A DNA stretch of 64,000 nt, from NCBI GenBank assembly GCA_001931535.1, contig CP016211.1, positions 12,322,377-12,386,376 on the forward strand. Direction: 5' to 3'. Numbering within the stretch: position 1 is the stretch's first letter; each line of letters starts with the position of its first letter. Shown here piece by piece: positions 7,030 to 14,903 of this stretch. The translations under genes were made by a program, and so were the position numbers. The stretch comes from Minicystis rosea. Its GTDB lineage: Bacteria > Myxococcota_A > Polyangia > Polyangiales > Polyangiaceae. Below the pieces are notes generated by a model. The model was not told the origin of the DNA and did no database searches. It saw only the letters and a list, made by a program, of their open reading frames with translations.

Positions 7030-9570
7030 TTGCCCGATCGATTCGAACGGCACCGCGCGCGCGATCGCCACCACCCGCAAGGCCACCGGGCTCGCCTCAC
7101 GCTCGTCCTGCGCGAGGTGGGCCTCCGCGATGAGGCGGGCCCGATACCTCCGAAACAGCGGGAGCCGCGCGCTCACGGGCTCCGGCAGATAGGCCGGGAC
7201 ACCGGGCCCATCGTCGTCGGTGGAGAGCAGCACGCCGGCGACGCAGGTGCCGCCGAAGACGATGCGCGTTGGGTAGCGACGCGGATCGAGGGGCGCGCTC
7301 TCGTCATCGTGCTCGAGCGAGAGGACGAGATCTCCATCGAGCAACACGAGCGGCGGCGTGAACAAGCCGTCACCGTCGACGGCTTCCGCGATCGCGTCGC
7401 CGAGCTCGTCGGGCGCGAGCGGCTCGCCGCGCGTGAGGATCGCTGCGACGGCGCGGCGATCGTCCTCTTCGCTGCCGGCGGCCTTCGATCGCTGGGCGTC
7501 GAGCGTCGCCTTCCACGCGCGGAGGATGCGCGGGATCACGGTCGGATCGAACCACAAGAGATCGATGATGGCGCGCGGCCGCATCTCGTTCGGGCGCGGC
7601 GGCGGCACCACGGGCGGCGCCGGTTGCGATGGTGCGGATCGCGAAGGCGCAGGCGGCAACGAGGGCGCGAGCGCGGTTGCGGGCAGCGGGGGCGGCGTAT
7701 GCGAAGGCGCGGGCAACGAGGGCGCGGGCAACGACGGCGCGTGTGAAGGCGCGGGCAACGATGGTGCAGGCAACGAGGGCGCGAGCGCGGTTGCAGGCAG
7801 CGGGGGCGGCGCATGTGAAGGCGCGGGCAACGATGGTGCAGGCAACGAGGGCGCGAGCGCGGCAGCGGGCAGCGGGGGTGGCGCGTGGGATGGAGCAGGC
7901 GGAGGCGCGTGCGAGGGAGCAGGTGCCGATGCGTGTGCCGCTGCGGGCAACGGTGGTGTCGAGAGCGGCGGCGGTGCCGCGTGCGACGGTGCGGGCAGCG
8001 AGGGCGCGGGCAGCGAGGATGATGCGAGCGAAGATGTGGGCAACGGCGGCGGTGCGAGCGCGGGCGCGGGCAACGGCGGCGGGGGAAGCGGAGGAGGCCC
8101 GGGCGGCGTGCTCGGCGGCGGGCCGAAGGTCGGCGCGGGGCGCGGCGGCGGCATGGGCAGCGGCGGCGCGGCGAACGGCGGTGTCGCAGCGCCGCTCGGT
8201 GTGGCTGGGCGTGCTTGCATGAGCCACGAGGGCGTTGCATCTCCGCTCGGCTGCGCGGGCGGCGCCGGAGGCGCAGGCCACGGAGGCGAAGCGCTCACCG
8301 CGGGAGGCGGCGCGCTCGATGCGCCGAAGGGGAGTGCCGCGGCGAGGGACGGGATCACCTCGTCGTAGGTTTGGCTGAGCGGATCGGTGTTGCGGCGCGA
8401 TGGCGGCGGTGGGGGCTCGGCCTTCGGTGCGGGCTCCGCCGTCGGTTGCACGAAGGGAAGCGCCGGCAGCGCTCGAGGCAGCGCGGCTTCGATCGTCGGG
8501 AGAGCGACGTAGCCGTCGAGGGACGGGGGCATCTTCATGTCGTTCGTGGTCATCTCCTGCGCTTCGGCGAGCCGCTCCAGATCGGACCACGCGAGACGCT
8601 CGCCGGGCTCGGCCAGGCCCACGAGGATGCGGCCCGCTTGGGCCGGGTGATCGATGGGGATCTGCGCGCGCCAAGTGACGGTGCAGAGGCCGCGATCGGT
8701 GTCGATCCAGAGCGTGTCGGCGACGAGCACGATCTCCTGTGGAGAGGCGCCGCGCCGCTCCACGAAGGCGCGCGGCGTGTGGCCGGGGAGGCTCGTGACG
8801 AGGCGCTCGTAGTCGGGGTGCAGGTGCTCCAGCACGATGCGTTCGTTTGACCTCAAACCATCGATCTGCTGATCGCGGGGCGCCGCGTTGAAGAAGGCGG
8901 GATCGACGTCCTCGGGCAGCGGCTTTTGCGACCACGTCGCTTGGGCCCACGCGGCCGCGTGACGCCCGAGCCGCTCGCGACGCTCCGGCCACGACCATGC
9001 GATGGGGCCGAAGCCGATGGGCTCGACGACGTCGCGCGGGCTCTGCACGAGGATCCCCGGCTTTTGCAGGCTGGGGAGCGACATCATCCCGAAGGTGTCG
9101 GGGCGCGCGTCGGGACGTACGCCGACGGGGTTCGACGTGTCCGGGCCGCCGGCGGCGCGCTCCCAACGGAGGGACATGCGGGTGAAGCGCGCCGTGTCGT
9201 GCACGCTTCCATCGGGGGCGAAGGCGCGATCGGCGAAGACCTCGATGGACTTGTCGGCCTCGCCCACGAGGACACGCGCGACGAGCGATCGAACGGGCTC
9301 GTTGCGCGGCGCGAACGCGTGGCCGACGAGCATGACGTCGGCGCGCGGCTTGAAGGGCACGAGATCGCTCGGCGAGTGCAGGCTGCGCGCCGGATCGTCG
9401 TTCCAGTGGTTGTCGTCCTCGTTCGGATATTCCTGCTCGGGAGCGAGCTCGGCCACGCCGGGGAGCAGCGTATACGTGGCCTTGCAGACGGCCGTCATCA
9501 CCCAGCTACCCCGCCGCGGTTGCCAGACCACCGAGCCGGTGCGGAGCGGAGACAAGGAGACGATGTCCAT
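7018..9570 (-). CDS. DUF2169 domain protein with long Pro/Ala/Ser-rich linker
   Basis: The N-terminal ~330 residues match the DUF2169 pattern: a start near SLSPLRTGSVVWQPRRG, then VCKATYTL, DDNHWNDDPARSLH and PFKPRADVMLVGHA. DUF2169 proteins are usually encoded with type VI secretion effectors and thought to act as loading or adaptor proteins; no T6SS gene is visible here. Residues ~385-640 are an extreme Pro/Ala/Ser/Leu-rich linker (PAPSLPAPSHAPPPLPA units). A C-terminal folded region of about 200 residues follows, beginning near MRPRAIIDLLWFDP. I start at ATG 9570, which gives the standard domain N-terminus and has TAGGCT 7 nt upstream; the frame stays open to 9804. At 850 residues it is much longer than the domain alone. 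Confidence 0.85.
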   Translation of the reverse strand: MDIVSLSPLRTGSVVWQPRRGSWVMTAVCKATYTLLPGVAELAPEQEYPNEDDNHWNDDPARSLHSPSDLVPFKPRADVMLVGHAFAPRNEPVRSLVARVLVGEADKSIEVFADRAFAPDGSVHDTARFTRMSLRWERAAGGPDTSNPVGVRPDARPDTFGMMSLPSLQKPGILVQSPRDVVEPIGFGPIAWSWPERRERLGRHAAAWAQATWSQKPLPEDVDPAFFNAAPRDQQIDGLRSNERIVLEHLHPDYERLVTSLPGHTPRAFVERRGASPQEIVLVADTLWIDTDRGLCTVTWRAQIPIDHPAQAGRILVGLAEPGERLAWSDLERLAEAQEMTTNDMKMPPSLDGYVALPTIEAALPRALPALPFVQPTAEPAPKAEPPPPPSRRNTDPLSQTYDEVIPSLAAALPFGASSAPPPAVSASPPWPAPPAPPAQPSGDATPSWLMQARPATPSGAATPPFAAPPLPMPPPRPAPTFGPPPSTPPGPPPLPPPPLPAPALAPPPLPTSSLASSSLPAPSLPAPSHAAPPPLSTPPLPAAAHASAPAPSHAPPPAPSHAPPPLPAAALAPSLPAPSLPAPSHAPPPLPATALAPSLPAPSLPAPSHAPSLPAPSLPAPSHTPPPLPATALAPSLPPAPSRSAPSQPAPPVVPPPRPNEMRPRAIIDLLWFDPTVIPRILRAWKATLDAQRSKAAGSEEDDRRAVAAILTRGEPLAPDELGDAIAEAVDGDGLFTPPLVLLDGDLVLSLEHDDESAPLDPRRYPTRIVFGGTCVAGVLLSTDDDGPGVPAYLPEPVSARLPLFRRYRARLIAEAHLAQDEREASPVALRVVAIARAVPFESIGQPRA
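7650..7900 (-). repeat. imperfect tandem repeats encoding the Pro/Ala/Ser linker
   Basis: Within the DUF2169 gene a unit of roughly 80 bp is repeated almost exactly twice (around 7745-7885). On the plus strand it contains GGCAACGATGGTGCAGGCAA and GGCGCGAGCGCGG. Shorter 15-bp subunits lie on either side. The repeats keep the frame and encode alternating LPAPS and HAPPPLPA blocks. Confidence 0.75.
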
Positions 9571-9577
9571 GGCCGAG

Positions 9578-9583
9578 AGCCTA
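9578..9583 (-). promoter_or_regulatory. candidate -10 hexamer, leaderless start
   Basis: On the minus strand TAGGCT ends 7 nt before the ATG at 9570. There is no ribosome-binding sequence, suggesting a leaderless transcript. Confidence 0.4.
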
Positions 9584-9706
9584 CGCCAAGACGCGTCGCC
9601 TTCGGCCGAGATCGGCTCGGCGCGGGCGGCCGTTGCTCGCCGCATCGCCTTGGAGTAGGGTCCGCCGCGCTTTGCGCCGCTCGGCGCGTAAGCGGGAGAC
9701 GAGCGC

Positions 9707-10150
9707 ATGTTTCGAGGTCCGGCGGCAGCACAGCGCACGACGAACGAGAGAACCGAGGCGACCGAGTCCGTCCTCGGGCGCAGCGCGCGCGTGCGCGGGC
9801 GCATCGGCGGCGAGGGTGATCTTCGCGTCGAAGGTCAGGTCGAGGGCGACGTGCGCATCAGCGGTCAGCTCGCCATCGAGGAAGGCGCCGCCATCACGGG
9901 CGACGTCGAGGCGTCCGCCGTCGTCATCGGCGGCACCCTCACCGGCGACGTCGCCGCGCGCGGCCTCGTCACCATCCGCGCCGGCGCGACGGTCGAAGGC
10001 GCCATCACGGGCCCGGGCACCGAGGTCGTCCTCGAAGAAGGCGCCTCGTTCCAGGGGCGCATCGACGCGGAGTTCGATCTCCCGGCCGAGCTCACGGGCT
10101 CGCGCGAGGCCGCGGGAGCGCACGCGGCCCCGGCTCGCCGCGGCCGCTGA
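9707..10150 (+). CDS. bactofilin (first of three)
   Basis: This 147-residue protein is a DUF583 bactofilin. After a short disordered head, residues ~25-125 show the right-handed beta-helix repeat pattern, with Gly-Val/Ile alternation such as VEGDVRISGQLAIEEGA and ITGDVEASAVVIGGTLTGDV. Bactofilins polymerise without nucleotide into cytoskeletal filaments, often membrane-associated, and act in cell shape and chromosome organisation. It is first in a rightward set of three bactofilins plus pyrE. The divergent DUF2169 gene begins 136 bp to the left. The tail is short and Ala/Arg-rich. Confidence 0.92.
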   Translation: MFRGPAAAQRTTNERTEATESVLGRSARVRGRIGGEGDLRVEGQVEGDVRISGQLAIEEGAAITGDVEASAVVIGGTLTGDVAARGLVTIRAGATVEGAITGPGTEVVLEEGASFQGRIDAEFDLPAELTGSREAAGAHAAPARRGR

Positions 10151-10204
10151 TCCGGGCGTAGCCGCCGAGCGACGAAAGCAACGACGAGACACGAGGAGCA
10201 CAAC

Positions 10205-10519
10205 GTGGCGGGAACGATCATCGGGCACGGGATCACGATCGAAGGCGAGATCACCTCGGACGAAGAGGTGGTGGTCGGCGGGACGGTGCGGGGCAAGCTC
10301 TCCGTCGACGGTCCCGTCACCGTCGACGCCGGAGCCGTCGTCGAGGCGGACGTCGGCGCGGCGTCGCTGTCGGTCGGCGGCCACGTGACGGGCAACGTCG
10401 CGGCGTCGGATCGCGTCGATCTGCTCGCGGGCGGGCGCCTCGTCGGCGACGTCAAGGCCGCTCGGCTCACCATCGCGGACGGGGCCTCGTTCAAGGGCAA
10501 CGTCGACATGGACGTGTAA
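10205..10519 (+). CDS. bactofilin (second, minimal form)
   Basis: A 104-residue protein consisting almost entirely of the bactofilin beta-helix core, from GTIIGHGITIEGEITSDEE to SFKGNVDMDV. It lacks the disordered tails that usually flank the core, so it is the minimal version of the three. The start is GTG at 10205, preceded by GAGGAG within ACGAGGAGCACAAC. The third bactofilin starts only 3 bp after its stop, which strongly suggests one operon and possibly co-polymerisation or regulated stoichiometry (inference). Confidence 0.92.
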   Translation: MAGTIIGHGITIEGEITSDEEVVVGGTVRGKLSVDGPVTVDAGAVVEADVGAASLSVGGHVTGNVAASDRVDLLAGGRLVGDVKAARLTIADGASFKGNVDMDV

Positions 10520-10522
10520 CCC

Positions 10523-11251
10523 ATGCCTCCGGTGGAAACCGCATCGACGATCGGGCGCGGCACGCTCGTGCGCGGCAGCGTGCGCGGCGAGGGCGACCTC
10601 GAGATCCTGGGCCGCGTCGAGGGCAGCGTCGCCGTCAGCGGCGAGCTCGCGATCGGCGAAGGCGCGCTCATCCGCAGCGACGTGAGCGGCCGCCGCGTGA
10701 CCGTGCGCGGCGCCGTCGCCGGCAACGTCTCCGCGACGGAAGCCATCATCCTCGAAGAGGGCGCGCGCGTCGTCGGCGACATCGGCGCGCCGCAGATCGG
10801 CATCCGCCCCGGCGCGCTCGTGCGTGGCAACGTCTCCACCGCGGGCCCGCTCCCCGAGGGTGGCCTCACGCGTGCTGCTGCGCCCGCGGCGCGTGGTCAA
10901 AAGCAACCTGCGCCGGCCGCGCGCGCCGCGGTGCCCGCTGCGAAGACGGCGCCGACGCGCGCTGCGACGCCGGCCGCTCGTCCCGCGCCTGCGCCGGTCG
11001 CTCGCCCGATGCCCGCCGCGCGTCCGGCTGCGCGCGTCGACTCGGCGACGCTCCCCAGCGCGCGCGTCGAGCCGCCTCCGCCCCCGCCTTCTTCGCCGCA
11101 CATCGAGGAAGAGGACACTTCCGGTCCTCAAGACGAAGAGCTCGCTTCGGCTGCTGCCGAAGGCGACGAGAACGGGGGCCCGCCTCCTCCCGTCGTGCCG
11201 ACCATCCGCAAAGGCGCTAAGGCACAGATCCGGAGGAAGGGAGCGCGGTGA
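10523..11251 (+). CDS. bactofilin (third) with long Ala/Pro tail and basic C-terminus
   Basis: Residues ~10-110 form the bactofilin beta-helix (GRGTLVRGSVRGEGDLEI, then VSGRRVTVRGAVAGNVS). They are followed by a ~120-residue Ala/Pro/Arg-rich disordered tail, an acidic patch EEEDTSGPQDEE, and a basic end KGAKAQIRRKGAR. Three adjacent bactofilins, one with a long tail, resemble the BacN-BacO-BacP arrangement of Myxococcus xanthus, whose scaffold binds chromosome-segregation proteins; assigning this one as the BacP counterpart is inference. Its stop overlaps the GTG start of pyrE in a GTGA junction, indicating translational coupling. Confidence 0.9.
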   Translation: MPPVETASTIGRGTLVRGSVRGEGDLEILGRVEGSVAVSGELAIGEGALIRSDVSGRRVTVRGAVAGNVSATEAIILEEGARVVGDIGAPQIGIRPGALVRGNVSTAGPLPEGGLTRAAAPAARGQKQPAPAARAAVPAAKTAPTRAATPAARPAPAPVARPMPAARPAARVDSATLPSARVEPPPPPPSSPHIEEEDTSGPQDEELASAAAEGDENGGPPPPVVPTIRKGAKAQIRRKGAR

Positions 11252-11808
11252 TCTCTCAGCGCGAGCGCCTCGTCGAGCTGCTGCGGCAGCGTTCGTTCGA
11301 GAAGAAGCGGGTGATCTTGGCCTCCGGCCGAGAGAGCGATTTCTTCATCGACTGCAAGCAGACCATCCTCACCGCCGAGGGCCATGCGCTCGTCGGTGAG
11401 CTGATGTTCGCGGCGCTCGAGGGGCTGCCGCGCTGTGAAGCCGTCGCCGGTGTCGAGCTCGGAGGTTGTCCGCTGGCGAGCGCGGTCTCGTTGGTCAGCT
11501 TCGTGAAGGGGCGTCCGCTCGACGCGCTTTACGTCCGCAAGGAAGTGAAGGACCACGGCTCGCGCCGTCTCGTCGAGGGCGATCGCTCGCTTCGCCCCGC
11601 GCTCCCGGTCGTCATCCTCGAAGACGTGATCACCACCGGCGGCTCGACGCTCAAAGCGGTCGAAAAGTTGAAGTCGGTCGGGGCCGACGTGGTCGGTGTC
11701 GTGGCGCTGGTCGATCGGCTCGAAGGTGGAGCCGAGGCGATCCGTGCCGCCGGCCTCCCTTTGCTTTCGATCTGTTCGAGGCGCGATTTCTTGCCCGATC
11801 CGGAGTAG
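11248..11808 (+). CDS. pyrE: orotate phosphoribosyltransferase
   Basis: This 186-residue enzyme transfers phosphoribose from PRPP to orotate, giving orotidine 5'-phosphate in pyrimidine synthesis. The PRPP-binding signature VVILEDVITTGGSTLKA lies near residues 115-131. The N-terminal part includes SGRESDFFIDCKQTIL, typical of the family, and ELGGCPLASAVSL replaces the more common GPAYGGI-type loop. The length is normal. It starts with GTG inside the stop of the upstream bactofilin (GTGA), so it is translationally coupled to a cytoskeletal gene. The PAS gene begins 14-23 bp after its stop. Confidence 0.95.
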   Translation: MISQRERLVELLRQRSFEKKRVILASGRESDFFIDCKQTILTAEGHALVGELMFAALEGLPRCEAVAGVELGGCPLASAVSLVSFVKGRPLDALYVRKEVKDHGSRRLVEGDRSLRPALPVVILEDVITTGGSTLKAVEKLKSVGADVVGVVALVDRLEGGAEAIRAAGLPLLSICSRRDFLPDPE

Positions 11809-11822
11809 ACTCCCGGATCCAG

Positions 11823-13736
11823 GTGAAATTCGTGTCGATCACCGACGTCCCCGCGACGAGCGAGGGAGCCTCGGGCGGAGAGGCATCCTTCGTGTCGTCA
11901 TCGCCCGGCGCTGATCACGATGGGGCCGCGAGCGGCCGCGCCGGACAAGCCGTCCCTGATCATGATGGGGCCGCGAGCGGCCTCATCCCTCGCGCCGTTC
12001 TTGAGCACGATGGGGCCGCAAGCGGCCCCAAACCCCGGGCCGGACAAGCCGGCGCTGAGCACGATGGGGCCGCAAGCGGTCTCAAACCCCGGACCGGCGC
12101 TGATCACGATGGGGCCGCGCGCGGTCCCAAACCCCGGGCCGGACAAGCCGTCGATGCGACCGCGAGCGCACCCCGCGCTGGGCGCGCCGGCGCAGATGGG
12201 TCGAGCGCGCCGCTGCCTTCGTACGCTGCGCCGGCGCTCGGACGTACGGCGCCGGCGACGCTCGATTTCGCGCTGCTGCGTGGCGCGATGGAGGAGATCC
12301 CCTTCGGCGTCGCCACCACGCGCGGCGACGTCGTCGTGTACGCCAACGATGCCATGACGCGCCTCTTCGGAGCGGTGGCGGGTGGCCTCGAGAACAAGCC
12401 GCTCAGCGCGCTCTTCGCGCCCTCGTCGTTCGCGGAGATCGCGCGCAGCCACGCCGATGGTCGCGTCTTCGATGGTCGCGTCACCGCGCTCGTCGACGGC
12501 GGCCGCGAGCTGCTGCTCGACGTGCACATCGAGTGGTACAGCTCCGAGGTGCAGGGCACGGGCGGCTTCCTGGTCGCGCGTGATCTCTCGCTCGAGCTGG
12601 GCGCGCTGGGGCGCCTCATCGAGCAGCTCGGCGGCGCGCACTTTCGCCTCCGCGTGACCGAGGGCGTGCTCGAGAGCGTGTCGCCGTCGATCGCCAAGCT
12701 CACCGGGCTCGACGCCGCCAAGTGCATCACCCGCCCCGTGCTCATCACCACGCTGGTCTCCAACGAAGAGCGCGAGCGCGTCGCCTTCCTCTACCGGCGC
12801 ATGGCCAAGGGCGAGCTGCCCGCCGCCAACGCGCAGGTCAGCCTCCGCCGCGCCGACGGCGTCACGCGCCTCGTGCAGATCCGGGCCACCGCGCGCCGCG
12901 ACACGAGCGGCGCCGTTCGTCACATCGACGGCATCATCATCGATGCCGCGCGCGATCCCGATGCTGCGCCCGGCGTGGTCGACGCGGCGCGCGTCGAAGG
13001 CGCGAGCGATCCCAGCAACGATCCCGCCGCGCGCGCCACCGGCGATCTCGCCTACGAGCTTCTGCGTGAAACCTCGCAGCACCTCACCTCGCTCTTTCGC
13101 GAGGTCCGGGCCCTGCGCGGCGCGCTCCGCGCGTACGAGGCGGAGATCCCGCCCGACATCGCCGCCGAGCTGACGGCCCGGGTCGACGCCATCGCCGGCG
13201 CGGCGGGCGCCACCGGCGCGCTCAACCGCGGCGTGCGCCACGCGCTGGCCCGCGCCTCGATGGGCGCGACCCTCGGCGAGATCCTCGAAGGCATCCGCGC
13301 CACCCTCGGCCCGGCCATCGGCGACGGCTCGATCAAGGTCGACGCCGGCGACGCCGCCGCGATCGTGATCCCGGAGCACATCGACGAGCTCACCCTCGCC
13401 CTCACGCACCTCGCGCTTCGGGCCTACCGTTTCGCGGGCTCCGGCGCACTGCGCCTCAGCGCGCGTCGCGTGGCTCCGCCGCCGCTCGAGCCACGCGGCC
13501 TTCGCCGCGCGTCCGGCGAGCACGCGATCATCGAAATCGTCGCCGACGCGCCCCTCGATCTCGCCGGCGCCGCCATGGAGATCTCGAGCGACATGCTCCG
13601 CACCATCCCGCGCCCCGACGAGGTCGACGTCGCCCACAACGCCGCGCAGACGCTGATCGCCTCCGCCGGCGGCGTGATCGAGAGCGACGACGCTTCTTTC
13701 TCGACGGCGCGCACCGTGGTCCGGTTGAAGGCCTGA
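11823..13736 (+). CDS. PAS-domain protein with degenerate histidine-kinase-like C-terminus and repeat-derived N-terminus
   Basis: GTG 11823 (or GTG 11832, with AGG 8 nt upstream) gives 637 residues. Residues ~30-115 are translated from five copies of a dispersed DNA repeat, giving units such as DHDGAASG separated by PKPRAGQA. From about residue 145 a PAS domain is visible (EEIPFGVATTRGDVVVYAND, then LFGAV), with a second PAS-like part (FRLRVTEGVLESVSPSIAKLTG). The last ~220 residues look like helices plus an ATPase-type fold (IPEHIDELTLALTHLALRAYRF). However, the phospho-acceptor His and the N, G1 and G2 boxes of histidine kinases are not evident, so it is probably a non-catalytic sensor or scaffold. 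It follows pyrE closely. Confidence 0.8.
   Translation: MKFVSITDVPATSEGASGGEASFVSSSPGADHDGAASGRAGQAVPDHDGAASGLIPRAVLEHDGAASGPKPRAGQAGAEHDGAASGLKPRTGADHDGAARGPKPRAGQAVDATASAPRAGRAGADGSSAPLPSYAAPALGRTAPATLDFALLRGAMEEIPFGVATTRGDVVVYANDAMTRLFGAVAGGLENKPLSALFAPSSFAEIARSHADGRVFDGRVTALVDGGRELLLDVHIEWYSSEVQGTGGFLVARDLSLELGALGRLIEQLGGAHFRLRVTEGVLESVSPSIAKLTGLDAAKCITRPVLITTLVSNEERERVAFLYRRMAKGELPAANAQVSLRRADGVTRLVQIRATARRDTSGAVRHIDGIIIDAARDPDAAPGVVDAARVEGASDPSNDPAARATGDLAYELLRETSQHLTSLFREVRALRGALRAYEAEIPPDIAAELTARVDAIAGAAGATGALNRGVRHALARASMGATLGEILEGIRATLGPAIGDGSIKVDAGDAAAIVIPEHIDELTLALTHLALRAYRFAGSGALRLSARRVAPPPLEPRGLRRASGEHAIIEIVADAPLDLAGAAMEISSDMLRTIPRPDEVDVAHNAAQTLIASAGGVIESDDASFSTARTVVRLKA
11912..12155 (+). 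repeat. five in-frame copies of the dispersed GATGGGGCCGC repeat
   Basis: Copies begin at the TGA triplets at 11912, 11957, 12002, 12056 and 12101, so the periods are 45, 45, 54 and 45 bp, all multiples of nine. The unit is TGATCACGATGGGGCCGC plus GAGCGGCC and a spacer often ending GGACAAGCC. The PAS gene reads it one base out of register, so the TGA is not a stop. The same unit follows trxA and msrC outside coding sequence. Confidence 0.9.
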
Positions 13737-13853
13737 GCCTCGCGCCGATCTCCTCAACCATTGAAGGCCCGAGCCTGATTCGATGGGCGACCTCCAATGC
13801 ATTCATCTCTCTCGTGAGGTGAAGGCATCTTCGGTGATCCGGCGAATCCCTGT

Positions 13854-13859
13854 TAGAAT
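13854..13859 (+). promoter_or_regulatory. candidate -10 hexamer, leaderless start
   Basis: TAGAAT lies 6 nt before ATG 13866 and is the closest match to TATAAT among the boxes of this kind here. There is no ribosome-binding sequence before the ATG. Confidence 0.45.
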
Positions 13860-13865
13860 GATTTC

Positions 13866-14372
13866 ATGCGGAAATCGCAGCGCGCGAAGCGGCTCGAGCT
13901 GTTCGAGGTCCTGACCGTCGGACTACCATTCTGTGGTTTCAAGATCCTGGCCGGCGCATTGCTCGTGGGGCGGTCGGAGGTTGCCTCGGCGCGGCTCTTC
14001 GGCACGGCGCTCGTCTGTCTCGGCGTCCTGGATGCGCTCATCAATGGGGTGAACCTCGTCGGCCTCGTGGCGCAGGGGCGGCGTCTGCTCGCGGCTTGTT
14101 CCTTTTCGCTCCTGCTCTCGACGTGGCGCCGGCCGCCCGCGTCGGCCCAGCGCTGGCGGGATCTGGGGGACGCGCTCGACGTGCTCTTCTCCTTCGTGCT
14201 GGTCGCCGTGATGATCGGCGCCGGCCAGCTCCGCGCTTTGCCTCCCGAGCGGCTCGCGGTGTGGAACGTGTGCGTCATCCTCAACGTGCTCGGCGCCGGC
14301 CTCGGCCGCTTCGGTGAAGCTTGGGAGAACCTTCGGCGCGACGCGGACGGCGCGGACGAGCTCACTCGCTAG
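13866..14372 (+). CDS. small polytopic membrane protein, unknown function
   Basis: The protein has 168 residues. Four hydrophobic segments are visible at about 14-35, 45-68, 95-118 and 132-150, with a basic N-terminus (MRKSQRAKRLELFE) and a charged C-terminus. I do not recognise the family. Codon use fits the genome. It has its own promoter-like TAGAAT directly upstream, and msrC starts 39 bp after its stop behind a similar box, so the two are probably separate transcripts. Confidence 0.75.
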   Translation: MRKSQRAKRLELFEVLTVGLPFCGFKILAGALLVGRSEVASARLFGTALVCLGVLDALINGVNLVGLVAQGRRLLAACSFSLLLSTWRRPPASAQRWRDLGDALDVLFSFVLVAVMIGAGQLRALPPERLAVWNVCVILNVLGAGLGRFGEAWENLRRDADGADELTR

Positions 14373-14397
14373 CGCCGCGAGACGCGCCGCGGACCGT

Positions 14398-14403
14398 GAT
14401 AAG
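14398..14403 (+). promoter_or_regulatory. candidate -10 hexamer before msrC
   Basis: GATAAG, in the context GTGATAAGACACC, lies 8 nt before ATG 14412. There is no ribosome-binding sequence. Confidence 0.35.
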
Positions 14404-14411
14404 ACACCGCC

Positions 14412-14903
14412 ATGGCGGAGACGACCCTCGATGTCCGGACCTTGCCCAAGGCGGACGCATACCAGGTGCTGACCGAGCAGCTCGGCGCGATCCTCCATGG
14501 AATCGAGGACCCGATCGCCGCCATGGCGACCATGGCCTGCGTGCTGCACCAGGGATTCGGTCACCTGTGGACCGGCTTCTATCGCGCCGTGTCTCCCTCG
14601 CTGCTGCGGGTCGGGCCTTATCAGGGCACGCTCGGTTGCCTCGAGATCGTCCTCCCTCGCGGCGTGTGCGGCACCGCGGCCGCCGAGCGGCGCACGATCG
14701 TCGTGCCCGACGTCGAGCAGTTCCCCGGCCACATCGCCTGTGATGGTCGCTCGCGCTCGGAGATCGTCGTGCCCGTGCTCGATCGGTCCGGCGCGCTCAT
14801 CGCGGTCCTCGACGTGGATTCGGACCGCGTAGGCACCTTCGATGACGACGATGCTCGCGGGCTCGAAGCGATCGCCGGCTGGTTCGCCGGCAAGTCCCTT
14901 TGA
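14412..14903 (+). CDS. msrC: free methionine-(R)-sulfoxide reductase (GAF domain)
   Basis: This 163-residue GAF-domain protein carries the full fRMsr signature: GPYQGTLGC, RGVCG, DVEQFPGHIACD and SRSEIVVPV. The three conserved cysteines are Cys76, Cys86 and Cys110, with the same 10- and 24-residue spacing as in the characterised E. coli enzyme. It reduces free methionine-(R)-sulfoxide in the cytosol with electrons from thioredoxin, and trxA is in the same window though not adjacent. Its TGA stop is also the first triplet of a copy of the dispersed repeat. It converges on the lipoprotein gene downstream. Confidence 0.93.
   Translation: MAETTLDVRTLPKADAYQVLTEQLGAILHGIEDPIAAMATMACVLHQGFGHLWTGFYRAVSPSLLRVGPYQGTLGCLEIVLPRGVCGTAAAERRTIVVPDVEQFPGHIACDGRSRSEIVVPVLDRSGALIAVLDVDSDRVGTFDDDDARGLEAIAGWFAGKSL

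Noticed and set aside
5274..7100. A 608-codon minus-strand frame across trxA and the BI-1-type gene
   Set aside because: It runs through two well-supported genes in other frames and consists mostly of Arg, Ala, His and Asp low-complexity sequence.
11912..12155. CRISPR-like regular repeats
   Set aside because: Units are 45-54 bp with spacers that are themselves repeated and no cas genes are near; the pattern is a dispersed palindromic repeat.
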